Positions 1-6,030 are shown, counted from the first letter of the stretch. The stretch is DNA of 9,923 nucleotides from Methanolobus sp. UBA474 (GCA_002501695.1 DANZ01000091.1:13811-23733); one strand, 5' to 3'. Translations and numbers: made by a program. Notes: generated by a model from the letters alone, not told the origin.

Positions 1-60
1 GTCATCGTCCTTGTTGCGGAAGCAATGGGAATAGACCTCAGCGACGCACCCAAAGAGTGA
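1..60 (+). CDS. C-terminal end of an unidentified protein (partial)
   Basis: An open frame enters from the left edge and ends at TGA 58-60, giving the last 19 residues VIVLVAEAMGIDLSDAPKE. The tail is a short hydrophobic stretch followed by an acidic end. This is too little to name a family and I do not recognise it. That it is a real gene end is supported by the hairpin and T-tract immediately overlapping and following its stop codon. A new promoter before the next gene suggests it is not cotranscribed with the DUF116 operon. Confidence 0.5.
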   Translation, partial: VIVLVAEAMGIDLSDAPKE

Positions 61-81
61 TCAATTCACTCTTCTTTTTTT
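53..81 (+). terminator. Hairpin plus T-tract terminator after the leftmost gene
   Basis: AAGAGTGA (53-60) pairs perfectly with TCACTCTT (66-73) around a 5-nt loop. One C follows and then seven T (75-81). The TGA stop of the upstream gene lies inside the left arm. A U-tract alone can terminate archaeal transcription, so the T7 run is the stronger element; the stem resembles a bacterial intrinsic terminator. Confidence 0.7.
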
Positions 82-102
82 GTAGCTCTTTTGAGGATAA
101 CC

Positions 103-110
103 TAAATATA
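103..110 (+). promoter_or_regulatory. TATA box of the DUF116 / geranylgeranyl reductase operon
   Basis: TAAATATA lies 26 bases before the ATG at 136, with a purine-rich BRE-like GAGGATAA just upstream (93-100). With the usual archaeal TATA-to-start distance of about 25 bases, transcription would begin within a few bases of the ATG. The message is then nearly leaderless, which fits the absence of a Shine-Dalgarno sequence. Inferred from sequence only. Confidence 0.55.
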
Positions 111-135
111 ATCAGTTTCCCCATTTTGTTTACTC

Positions 136-774
136 ATGGAAATCCCTTACGAACTCCTAGGAAAGGTATTTATTATCATCACGCTGCTCGTAACAGCAGG
201 CATATTCGTGGCGCTACTGCTGGGTGTTTACAGCTTCAGGAAGCACACGATGCTCTTTCCGAATTTCATCCTGTTCATACTTTACATGTTCTACGGCCCG
301 GCTAAATTCCTCTGCGGAGTATTCAGCATAAAAGAAAACCTTGTTGACGAGATATTGGTCGAGGTGCGCAATGCAGTAATGCTTGACAAGTTCAAAAAGA
401 CAAAAGGCAAGCGGGTGGTATTTCTTCCTCAGTGCATGCGACATCCCAACTGCAAAGCCCGATGCGATCCTATAACCGGGTACCAATGCAAGATGTGCGG
501 CCTGTGCGACATAGGAATGATCTGTAAGGCTGCACAGGAACATAACTTCGAAGTTTATGTCATACCAGGAGGCAGCTTCGTTAAGAAGATAATCAAAACG
601 CAGCGGCCGGATAGCTGTATAGGTGTGGCCTGCTATCCCGAACTATCGGAGTCAATGCAGGGAGCTTCACCATTTATGGTAGTGCAGGGTGTTTCCCTTA
701 TCCGGGACGGATGTTTTGATACAAAAGTGGATGTAAAGGAAGTTATCAGGAAAATGGAGGAGTGCGATGTATAA
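136..774 (+). CDS. DUF116 family membrane-anchored cysteine-rich protein (copy 1)
   Basis: A 212-residue protein with two N-terminal hydrophobic helices (about residues 9-32 and 41-62), then a soluble domain rich in cysteine. Cysteines at 100, 106, 110, 118, 121, 124 and 130 form a cluster whose core is CX2CX2C. Single conserved cysteines follow in GVACYPEL (166) and DGCFDT (193). This arrangement is that of DUF116, a family of unknown function common in methanogens and some anaerobic bacteria. The cysteines suggest metal or Fe-S binding on the cytoplasmic side, which is inference. The start at 136 fits the TATA box at 103 and gives an intact first helix. The gene is first in an operon and overlaps the next, paralogous gene by 8 bases. 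It has two cysteines (110 and 130) that the second copy lacks. Confidence 0.88.
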   Translation: MEIPYELLGKVFIIITLLVTAGIFVALLLGVYSFRKHTMLFPNFILFILYMFYGPAKFLCGVFSIKENLVDEILVEVRNAVMLDKFKKTKGKRVVFLPQCMRHPNCKARCDPITGYQCKMCGLCDIGMICKAAQEHNFEVYVIPGGSFVKKIIKTQRPDSCIGVACYPELSESMQGASPFMVVQGVSLIRDGCFDTKVDVKEVIRKMEECDV

Positions 775-1393
775 GCTTCTGGGAGAGATCATAACCTTCC
801 TGTTCATACTGTCAGTTCTCCTGGCCGGTATTGCTCTTGCAGTTAGCAGGATCAGTCTGAACAGACAGGTTTGGCTTGCGGGTTTTTTTGCAGAGGTACT
901 TGATTTCTTCTATCTGCCGCTTAAGTTCTTCTTCTTTAAGCTGTCGGATACCAGGAAACTTGACAAATGGATGGTCTCCCTGAAGAACATCGCTAACCGG
1001 AGCGCTTTTGAGAGGACGAAAAAACGCATGATAATCGCGCCTCACTGCATGCGCTTTCTGGAATGCCCTGCAGCATCTACAAGAACAGGGATAGAATGCG
1101 TGTCCTGCGGAAAATGTGTCTTTTCCAAATTGAAAGAAGATGCTGCCAGATACGGATACAGGCTCTACATAGTAACAGGCTCCTCATTCGTGAAACACGT
1201 GATCAAAGAGGAAAAGTATGAAGGAGCACTCCTGATAGCCTGCGATTACGAACTCAACAAGGTAATGATGGGGCTTAAAGGAAAGAACATTGTCACATAC
1301 GGTATTCCCATGTACAATGACGGGTGTTTCAATACAGGAGTGGATTACGGAAAAGTTCTCCAGGTAATGGAGATGTTCTCCGTCAAACAATGA
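767..1393 (+). CDS. DUF116 family membrane-anchored cysteine-rich protein (copy 2)
   Basis: A 208-residue paralogue of the preceding protein. It has one clear N-terminal helix (about 7-26) and a second hydrophobic stretch rich in phenylalanine (36-58). Cysteines at 94, 100, 111, 114, 117, 159 and 187 match seven of copy 1 (100, 106, 118, 121, 124, 166 and 193). The shared pattern is CX5C, then CX2CX2C, then a Cys in LIACDYEL and one in DGCFNT. The GSSFVKHVIK segment corresponds to GGSFVKKIIK of copy 1. The ATG lies inside the last codons of copy 1, with GGAGG at 757-761, so translation is probably coupled. Function unknown. Position between copy 1 and a flavin-dependent prenyl reductase suggests a membrane redox or lipid-related role. 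Confidence 0.88.
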   Translation: MYKLLGEIITFLFILSVLLAGIALAVSRISLNRQVWLAGFFAEVLDFFYLPLKFFFFKLSDTRKLDKWMVSLKNIANRSAFERTKKRMIIAPHCMRFLECPAASTRTGIECVSCGKCVFSKLKEDAARYGYRLYIVTGSSFVKHVIKEEKYEGALLIACDYELNKVMMGLKGKNIVTYGIPMYNDGCFNTGVDYGKVLQVMEMFSVKQ

Positions 1394-1414
1394 TAGATCC
1401 GGGAAGGAACCAGG

Positions 1415-2566
1415 ATGTACGACCTTATAATTGTAGGCGGTGGCCCTTCCGGTTCGGCTGCAGGAAGAGTGGCAGGAAAGCTTGGTTTGAAGACATTGTT
1501 GATAGACAAGGCAGTCTTCCCGCGATACAAGCCATGCGGAGGTGCTCTCTCTGAGCATGCCATATCTTTTTTGGATTTTGAGATCCCCGACGAGATAATA
1601 GAAAAAGAGATATACGGAGCCAGGATATGTTTCAGGGACAAGACCATTGAATGTGCAAAGGACTATCGCCTTTCTGTTATTGTCACGCGCAGTAAACTTG
1701 ATAACCTGCTTCTTGAAAAAGCGAGGGAGACCGGAATGGAGTATGCCCCCGGAGAGAAGGTAATTGATATCTCCGACGAAGGGGATCACGTTGCAGTGAA
1801 AACTGCTAAGTGTGCCTATAGATCCAGGTTTCTCATTCTGGCAACAGGATCTCAGGGAATGTTAAAGCATCATATCAGAAGAAAGGATAGCAAGAAAGAA
1901 TATGGCATATGTATGGTTACAGAAGTCCCGGAAAACAACGGGACAATTGACAATTATATCAAGGATGCAGTTGAATTGCGGTTCGGGGTTGCCGGAATGG
2001 GATATGGCTGGATATTCCCGCATGACGGATACTATTCTGTTGGCACGGGTGGTCTTGCAAGCCTGCTGCAAGACCCTAAGGGTACAATGCGACAATATCT
2101 GCAGGAGAATGATTTCAATGGCGACTATAAGCTTAATGGTCATGTCATTCCATGCGGAGGCCACAGAAGGAGTCTTATCAAGGGCAGGACAGTGCTTGTA
2201 GGTGATGCTGCGGGATTTGTAGATGCTTTCACCGGAGAAGGGCTTGCCTATGCCATCCGGTCAGGCCAGATAGCAGCAGAGGTCGTGGCAGAGGCTTTGA
2301 CTTCCGGCCTGGAACCACAATATCTGAAAAAGTACGAGAGAAGATGCAATTGCGAATTTGGGGAGCATCTGCGGTATTCCCTATACTTCGCCAGTATCAT
2401 GCATCGCTTTTCTGAAAAGGCTTTCACCATCTTCACACAGGAAGAAAGGGTAGTCAGCGGATTCCTTGATGTGGTAGCTTTCAGGACAGGCTATAAGCAG
2501 TACATGAAATGGCTGGTGCTCAATTTCAAACCAGGGTGGCTACTGAATAAGGAAGTGCCACCTTGA
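1415..2566 (+). CDS. Geranylgeranyl reductase family FAD-dependent protein
   Basis: A 383-residue flavoprotein. The N-terminus carries the dinucleotide fold GGGPSGSAAG (8-17) ending in an acidic residue (Asp31), followed by PRYKPCGGAL (36-45), the PxxKxCGG signature of geranylgeranyl reductases. A second FAD motif, GDAAGFVDAFTGEG, is at 263-276. Length is about normal for the family. Such enzymes saturate prenyl double bonds, for example in archaeal digeranylgeranyl glycerolipids or quinone-type side chains, using FADH2 reduced by ferredoxin or another donor. Which substrate applies here cannot be read from the sequence; a role in methanophenazine side-chain saturation is a possible alternative to membrane lipid reduction. 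GGAAGGA at 1402-1408 precedes the ATG. It is third in the operon, 21 bases after the second DUF116 gene, and its stop lies about 27 bases from the 3' end of the opposing RNase P RNA gene. Confidence 0.88.
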   Translation: MYDLIIVGGGPSGSAAGRVAGKLGLKTLLIDKAVFPRYKPCGGALSEHAISFLDFEIPDEIIEKEIYGARICFRDKTIECAKDYRLSVIVTRSKLDNLLLEKARETGMEYAPGEKVIDISDEGDHVAVKTAKCAYRSRFLILATGSQGMLKHHIRRKDSKKEYGICMVTEVPENNGTIDNYIKDAVELRFGVAGMGYGWIFPHDGYYSVGTGGLASLLQDPKGTMRQYLQENDFNGDYKLNGHVIPCGGHRRSLIKGRTVLVGDAAGFVDAFTGEGLAYAIRSGQIAAEVVAEALTSGLEPQYLKKYERRCNCEFGEHLRYSLYFASIMHRFSEKAFTIFTQEERVVSGFLDVVAFRTGYKQYMKWLVLNFKPGWLLNKEVPP

Positions 2567-2593
2567 GCAGGCCTGTATCAAAGTGACAGGGAT

Positions 2594-2977
2594 GTGAGTG
2601 AGGAGAATAAGCTCCCTTCTGTTGATGCAATACACTATCCCGCCTGGCAGAATAACGCGCTCCTGGGAGCTGCATTGACGGCATTCGGCTAAGCGTCATT
2701 TACCGAGGGATGGTCTAAACACCCATTTGCCCCTCTCCGACTTGCACCCACGAGGATTCGCCGTTCCATCCGCATTCCATGCGACCTCAGCCTTTGGGCA
2801 TCACAGCATTAACATGGGTCGGTATCGTTTCTGTGCCAGCATGCAGGATCTGCATGAGTTGCATTGCAACTGCCCGGACTCTCGCCCGGTGCCCTTTACA
2901 GGCACTCGTGTGTTTAGATGGTGGGGAGACTTTCCTCAGGCCAAAAGGCCCGGCGGCCGTCCTTCCTCTCTCACGGA
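2594..2977 (-). ncRNA. rnpB: RNase P RNA (archaeal)
   Basis: Catalytic RNA of RNase P, which removes 5' leaders from pre-tRNA. Read on the minus strand, conserved segment I GAGGAAAGTC is at 2937-2928. An internal ACAGAAACGA is at 2834-2825, GGTAAATGA at 2704-2696, and the conserved 3' core AACAGAAGGGAGCTTATTCT at 2623-2604. The ends form helix P1: GTGAGAGAGGA (2974-2964) pairs with TCCTCACTCAC (2604-2594) except for one A-A mismatch. Helix P4 forms between AGTCTCCC (2931-2924) and GGGAGCTT (2616-2609). Length of about 385 nt fits archaeal RNase P RNA. The ends are estimated from P1 and from the TATA box at 2999-3009, so they may be off by several bases. Open frames read through this region on the plus strand (2727-2981 and 2779-3045) are chance. 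Confidence 0.93.
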
Positions 2978-2998
2978 ATAGAATAGATTCTCATAAAG

Positions 2999-3014
2999 AT
3001 ATATATGTATTTCG
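2999..3014 (-). promoter_or_regulatory. BRE/TATA promoter of the RNase P RNA gene
   Basis: On the minus strand CGAAA (3014-3010), a good match to the archaeal BRE, is followed by TACATATATAT (3009-2999). The TATA centre lies about 27 bases before the predicted 5' end near 2977, the standard archaeal spacing. The independent agreement with the P1 helix supports both calls. Confidence 0.75.
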
Positions 3015-3050
3015 CCATAATAAGAATGGACCTAAGAACTCATAAAACTC

Positions 3051-3090
3051 CCTGATAGTGGTCAGGATATCTGTGCAACTTAACAGATCC
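3051..3090. repeat. Two overlapping inverted repeats in the rnpB upstream region
   Basis: CCTGA (3051-3055) can pair with TCAGG (3062-3066). GGATATCTGT (3065-3074) can pair with ACAGATCC (3083-3090) with a 2-nt bulge. The arms share G3065-G3066, so the two hairpins are mutually exclusive. They lie between the divergent RNase P RNA and small membrane protein promoters. No T-tract follows on the plus strand. They could be an operator or simply chance. Confidence 0.35.
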
Positions 3091-3112
3091 ATTTCGCAAG
3101 GTTTATCACTAT

Positions 3113-3129
3113 GAAAATTTACATATTTA
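3113..3129 (+). promoter_or_regulatory. TATA box of the small membrane protein gene
   Basis: GAAAA (3113-3117) followed by TTTACATATTTA (3118-3129) resembles a BRE/TATA pair. Transcription would start near 3150, upstream of the ATG at 3166 but downstream of the TTG at 3130 and GTG at 3133. This decides the start chosen for the next gene. Confidence 0.5.
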
Positions 3130-3165
3130 TTGGTGGTTCACATTCGATATAACAGATACCTTATA

Positions 3166-3375
3166 ATGGGCGTGATCATGCTTACTGCACTTCTCCTGGT
3201 TCTTTTTACAGAGATATTCGTATCCCAGCCCATAGCGGATCATATCCATTCAAGGAGCATTAATGACATAAAAGCAACTTCGGAGAGCATAGTATTTGGT
3301 ATATTCCTCCCGCTTGCGGTAGCCGTGCTCTACACGCTGGCAAGACGAAAAAAGAATAAGACTGCTGAAAGGTAG
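3166..3375 (+). CDS. Small two-helix membrane protein of unknown function
   Basis: A 69-residue protein that I do not recognise. It has a hydrophobic helix at about residues 1-19 and a polar linker with several charged residues (about 20-41). A second helix spans about 42-58, with a strongly basic tail RRKKNK. By the positive-inside rule the C-terminus should be cytoplasmic, giving a hairpin with an outside loop. The ATG at 3166 was chosen because the likely TATA box at 3118-3129 puts the transcript start near 3150. Starts at TTG 3130 or GTG 3133 would add 12 or 11 residues but lie at or before the TATA box; ATG 3178 is also possible. No Shine-Dalgarno is evident. It ends one base before the stop codon of the opposing DUF1059-like gene. 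Confidence 0.55.
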   Translation: MGVIMLTALLLVLFTEIFVSQPIADHIHSRSINDIKATSESIVFGIFLPLAVAVLYTLARRKKNKTAER

Positions 3376-3376
3376 T

Positions 3377-3598
3377 TCAAAGCTTCAGGACGCCACAGCC
3401 ACAGCCACGTCTTATAAGGGAATCCATTTTTGATTCGATCTCATCCTGCTCGGAAGCAGAAAGCAGATCGTACTCCTCTTTATGTTCATCCATTATATGC
3501 CTGAACATCTTTTCCTTGGCAGTTTCCGCATTACTGTCAATTACTCTAAAGTCGTCGTTGAATCCAAGGTCATTGCATTTCAGTATGATAACACCTAT
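3377..3598 (-). CDS. DUF1059-like small protein, apparent AUA start
   Basis: An uninterrupted minus-strand frame encodes about 73 residues. It begins (M/I)GVIILKCNDLGFNDDF, followed by a helical, charged segment (about 23-64) and the unusual C-terminus RRGCGCGVLKL. The KCNDLGF...DF opening resembles the small DUF1059 family, whose members start only a few residues before this motif; the function of that family is unknown. At the expected start there is ATA (3598-3596), preceded by GGGAGG (3612-3607) at an 8-nt spacing. The only upstream ATG/GTG/TTG in frame is TTG at 3661, which would add 21 residues unlike the family and read across an AT-rich promoter-like stretch. The C-terminal CGC pair could bind metal (inference). 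It lies downstream of the GDT1 gene on the same strand, 84 bases away. Confidence 0.65.
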   Translation of the reverse strand: MGVIILKCNDLGFNDDFRVIDSNAETAKEKMFRHIMDEHKEEYDLLSASEQDEIESKMDSLIRRGCGCGVLKL

Positions 3599-3606
3599 GT
3601 TAAAAC

Positions 3607-3612
3607 CTCCCG
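3607..3612 (-). promoter_or_regulatory. Shine-Dalgarno pointing to an ATA start codon
   Basis: GGGAGG on the minus strand matches the anti-Shine-Dalgarno well and sits 8 bases before ATA 3598-3596, where the DUF1059-like frame should begin. The in-frame triplets just after ATA (GGT, GTT, ATC, ATA, CTG) include no ATG, GTG or TTG. Confidence 0.5.
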
Positions 3613-3631
3613 GTAAAGAGTAGATATTAAT

Positions 3632-3643
3632 TGTTTATTAACC
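3632..3643 (-). promoter_or_regulatory. Possible TATA element before the DUF1059-like gene
   Basis: The minus strand reads GTTAATAAACAA between the GDT1 stop and the GGGAGG element. A start about 25 bases downstream would fall close to 3612, giving a short leader that begins around the Shine-Dalgarno. If correct, the TTG at 3661 lies upstream of the transcript start and cannot be used. Weak match. Confidence 0.3.
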
Positions 3644-3682
3644 TTGCCAGACTCCCTCAAAATAGTTAAAGTGACTGTGTGG

Positions 3683-4234
3683 CTAAAGGAAGAAAGAAGC
3701 GCCTATAATAATGAAAAGGATACCTGCAATCGTGGATACGGTCCTCTTGTCAACTTTCTCCATGATGATCTTTCCTAGATAAACAGCCGTGGCAGACAGG
3801 ATGAACAGAGCCGTTATCACCCCGATAAATACAAGCAGCGGGTTGTACTGGGTAGCAAACAGGGCTGCTGCAAGCTGGGTCTTATCTCCCATCTCTGCAA
3901 CCAGGATCAGCCAGAATCCCGACATAAAGGGACTTTTCAGTTCATAAGAGCCTTCCTCTTCATCCCTGTCCCTGTTGATCAGGGTCATCAGGCCAAAGAA
4001 AATGAACATCAATCCCGCACCTGTACGCACATAATCCAAGGGGATCTTCTGAGAAATGTAATTTCCAAAAATTATGGCTATACCGTCCGTCAGGACAAAA
4101 GCCAGCATCACACCCGCAAGCAGTGAGGCGTATCTGCGGGTCTTTGTAGAAAGGATCAGCACTGCAAGCTGGGTCTTGTCACCGAGTTCCGCAAGCCCTA
4201 CCAGCAAGAAAGGAAGCAGTATGTCCTGGATCAT
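3683..4234 (-). CDS. GDT1/UPF0016 (TMEM165-type) cation transporter
   Basis: A 183-residue, very hydrophobic protein predicted to span the membrane about six times. It is built of two homologous halves, each opening with the family signature: E-L-G-D-K-T-Q at 16-22 and E-M-G-D-K-T-Q at 114-120. These two acidic motifs form the cation site. Characterised members export Mn2+ or exchange Ca2+/Mn2+ for protons (bacterial MneA, yeast Gdt1, plant PAM71), so Mn2+ homeostasis is the likely role; the specific ion cannot be told from sequence. A charged linker (RDRDEEE, 88-94) joins the halves. Length is normal for a two-domain prokaryotic member. The ATG at 4234 follows a TATA box by the distance expected for a leaderless transcript, and no Shine-Dalgarno is present. 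Divergent from the glutamate synthase-like gene. Confidence 0.9.
   Translation of the reverse strand: MIQDILLPFLLVGLAELGDKTQLAVLILSTKTRRYASLLAGVMLAFVLTDGIAIIFGNYISQKIPLDYVRTGAGLMFIFFGLMTLINRDRDEEEGSYELKSPFMSGFWLILVAEMGDKTQLAAALFATQYNPLLVFIGVITALFILSATAVYLGKIIMEKVDKRTVSTIAGILFIIIGASFFL
3868..4177 (-). repeat. Internal duplication in the GDT1-family gene
   Basis: An identical 16-base segment occurs at 3868-3883 and 4162-4177. On the coding strand it encodes part of K-T-Q-L-A in each half of the transporter. This is the DNA trace of the family's ancient internal duplication, held by selection on the cation-binding motif. It is not a mobile repeat. Confidence 0.6.
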
Positions 4235-4256
4235 GTTATGCAGATACCTGTATTTG

Positions 4257-4270
4257 GATATATAAATTTG
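4257..4270 (-). promoter_or_regulatory. TATA box of the GDT1-family gene
   Basis: On the minus strand CAAATTTATATATC contains a strong TTTATATA box with A-rich BRE-like bases before it. Its centre is about 27-30 bases from the ATG at 4234, so the transcript should start within a few bases of the start codon. Confidence 0.6.
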
Positions 4271-4354
4271 CCAGCACTATCGATATATCCTCACGTTTAA
4301 AAAACATCCGGCTGGCTTTTTCCCTGTATATGGAATTAAAAGCTTGCGCTAATG

Positions 4355-4372
4355 AACAAAAAGGATAAATAC
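4355..4372 (+). promoter_or_regulatory. BRE/TATA promoter of the glutamate synthase-like gene
   Basis: AACAAAAAGG followed by GATAAATAC (4364-4372) resembles a BRE and TATA box. The predicted transcript start is near 4394. This leaves about 30 bases of leader before ATG 4425, enough to hold the GAGGAG at 4411-4416, but only about 10 before ATG 4404. Confidence 0.5.
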
Positions 4373-4410
4373 ACATACAAACTAACCGATATCCTACTAC
4401 TGTATGGGAA

Positions 4411-4416
4411 GAGGAG
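4411..4416 (+). promoter_or_regulatory. Shine-Dalgarno favouring ATG 4425
   Basis: GAGGAG lies 8 bases before ATG 4425. It falls inside the short extension MGRGVGN that would be added by starting at ATG 4404, which has no comparable element upstream. Confidence 0.5.
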
Positions 4417-4424
4417 TCGGGAAC

Positions 4425-6017
4425 ATGGTCAACTTAAGGCAACCAAACGCAAACGAGGCCACCAGGACCTTCAACAGGTCAAAGAGCGTAACACCAATGT
4501 CAGGCATCTGTACACGTTGTATAGACGGATGCCGCGGGAACTGTGAAATATTCAAGTCAACATTCAGAGGACGTGAAGTCATATACCCCGGACCTTTTGG
4601 AGAAATGACAGCCGGAGGAGACAAGAATTATCCCCTGGATTATTCTCACCTAAATATCCAGGGATATGCAGTCGGTGCCGTAGGCATGCCTGAAGGCACG
4701 ATCCCTGGCCCTGAGACTGCAAGGTTCCCCAATGTTGATACTGAAACTGAGTATGGCTGGAGACGAAAAGTAAGGATGAGAGTGCCTGTTTTTACAGGGG
4801 CATTGGGTTCAACAGATATCGCAAGGAAGAACTGGGAGCATTTTGCCATAGGTGCTGCAATCTCGGGTATCACTATTGTGTGTGGGGAGAATGTATGCGG
4901 AGTCGATCCGGAATTGAAAGTCGGAAGTGATAACCTTGTTAAAGATTCACCTGAGATGGATCGCAGGATCGGGCTTTACAATAAGTTCCATGACGGCTAC
5001 GGAGAGATGCTTGTCCAGATGAATGTGGAGGACACAAAACTTGGCGTCGCAGAGTATCTTGCAGGCAAGCATAATATGGAGACCATTGAGCTGAAATGGG
5101 GACAGGGAGCAAAGTGCATTGGCGGAGAGATCAAAGTAACAGACATTGGCCGCGCCATCGAGCTGAAACAGAGAGGGTACATAGTCACTCCGGATCCGGA
5201 ACTTCATTCTGTGCAGGAGGCTTTCAGGCTGGGCGCGATAAAGGAATTTGAAAGGCATTCCAGACTGGGATTTGTCACGGAGGAGGGGTTCTGCGAAGAA
5301 TGCGACAGGCTCAGAGACCTTGGTTTCAAACGTATTACCCTTAAGACGGGTGCATATTCAATGGCAGAGACCGCCATGGCTATAAAATACGGTTCAGAGG
5401 CCAGGATTGACCTGCTCACATACGACGGAGCACCGGGAGGTACCGGAATGAGCCCCTGGCCTATGATGGAAGAATGGGGAGTGCCTACATTCTACCTGCA
5501 GTCCCAGGTATATGAGTTTGCCCGGAGACTTACAGATCGCGGCAAAAGAGTACCTGACCTGGCAATGGCAGGAGGATTCTCCAGTGAGGACGGAGTGTAT
5601 AAGGCACTTGCAATGGGAGCGCCTTATTTCAAGGCAGTATGTATGGGACGCGGACTAATGATCCCCGGAATGGTGGGTAAGAACATCGGTAAATGGATAG
5701 AGGAAAACGACCTTCCCAAGACCGTTTCTGAGTTTGGCAGCACTGCAGAGGAGATCTTTGTGCACTACGAGGAATTAAAAGAAAGGTATGGCGAGGAGAT
5801 GAAATACATCCCTCTTGGAGCGGTCGGTATTTATTCATATACAGAGAGGATCAAGGTGGGACTGCAGCAACTGATGGCAGGCTCCAGAAAATTCAATATA
5901 TCCACTATCTCGCGCAAAGATGTCATGGCACTTACAGAGGAAGCTGCAAAAGTATCCGGCATTGCCTATGTGATGGACGCATACAGGGACGTTGCAGAGG
6001 GGATCCTTGACAGCTGA
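4425..6017 (+). CDS. FMN-dependent glutamate synthase-like protein (free-standing GltB-type barrel)
   Basis: A 530-residue member of the methanogen glutamate synthase-related family. It has an N-terminal CX2CX3CX3C cluster (Cys 29, 32, 36 and 40) that may bind a metal or Fe-S centre. Then comes an FMN-binding TIM barrel related to the synthase domain of glutamate synthase. Barrel signatures include LKWGQGAKCIGGEI (223-236), DGAPGGTG (334-341) and AGGFSSEDGVYKALAMGA (382-399). The glutaminase domain of GltB is absent, and the usual 3Fe-4S cysteine group after the barrel is not evident. True glutamate synthase activity is therefore unproven, and another FMN-dependent reaction is possible. The start at 4425 is preferred because of GAGGAG and the promoter; 4404 would add seven residues. 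The nearby glutamate dehydrogenase fits a nitrogen theme. Confidence 0.87.
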   Translation: MVNLRQPNANEATRTFNRSKSVTPMSGICTRCIDGCRGNCEIFKSTFRGREVIYPGPFGEMTAGGDKNYPLDYSHLNIQGYAVGAVGMPEGTIPGPETARFPNVDTETEYGWRRKVRMRVPVFTGALGSTDIARKNWEHFAIGAAISGITIVCGENVCGVDPELKVGSDNLVKDSPEMDRRIGLYNKFHDGYGEMLVQMNVEDTKLGVAEYLAGKHNMETIELKWGQGAKCIGGEIKVTDIGRAIELKQRGYIVTPDPELHSVQEAFRLGAIKEFERHSRLGFVTEEGFCEECDRLRDLGFKRITLKTGAYSMAETAMAIKYGSEARIDLLTYDGAPGGTGMSPWPMMEEWGVPTFYLQSQVYEFARRLTDRGKRVPDLAMAGGFSSEDGVYKALAMGAPYFKAVCMGRGLMIPGMVGKNIGKWIEENDLPKTVSEFGSTAEEIFVHYEELKERYGEEMKYIPLGAVGIYSYTERIKVGLQQLMAGSRKFNISTISRKDVMALTEEAAKVSGIAYVMDAYRDVAEGILDS

Positions 6018-6030
6018 TCCTCATTGCAGC

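Noticed and set aside
57..305. An 82-codon frame starting in the first terminator
   Set aside because: It overlaps the conserved DUF116 gene in another frame and begins inside a hairpin terminator.
1184..1789. A 201-codon minus-strand open frame across the second DUF116 gene and the reductase start
   Set aside because: It is the antisense shadow of two well supported conserved genes; its sequence resembles no family.
2727..3045. Two overlapping plus-strand open frames of 84 and 88 codons in the gap after the reductase
   Set aside because: They lie antisense to a region with all the marks of RNase P RNA, resemble no protein, and have no promoter or Shine-Dalgarno of their own.
3111..3152. 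A 13-codon frame at ATG 3111
   Set aside because: It overlaps the predicted TATA box and would lie upstream of the transcript start.
4296..4318. Possible minus-strand terminator with a T6 run between the divergent genes
   Set aside because: No minus-strand gene lies upstream of it to terminate, and the stem is weak.
4352..4546. A 64-codon plus-strand frame beginning before the glutamate synthase-like gene
   Set aside because: Most of it runs out of frame through the conserved N-terminus of that gene, and its start lies upstream of the predicted transcript start.
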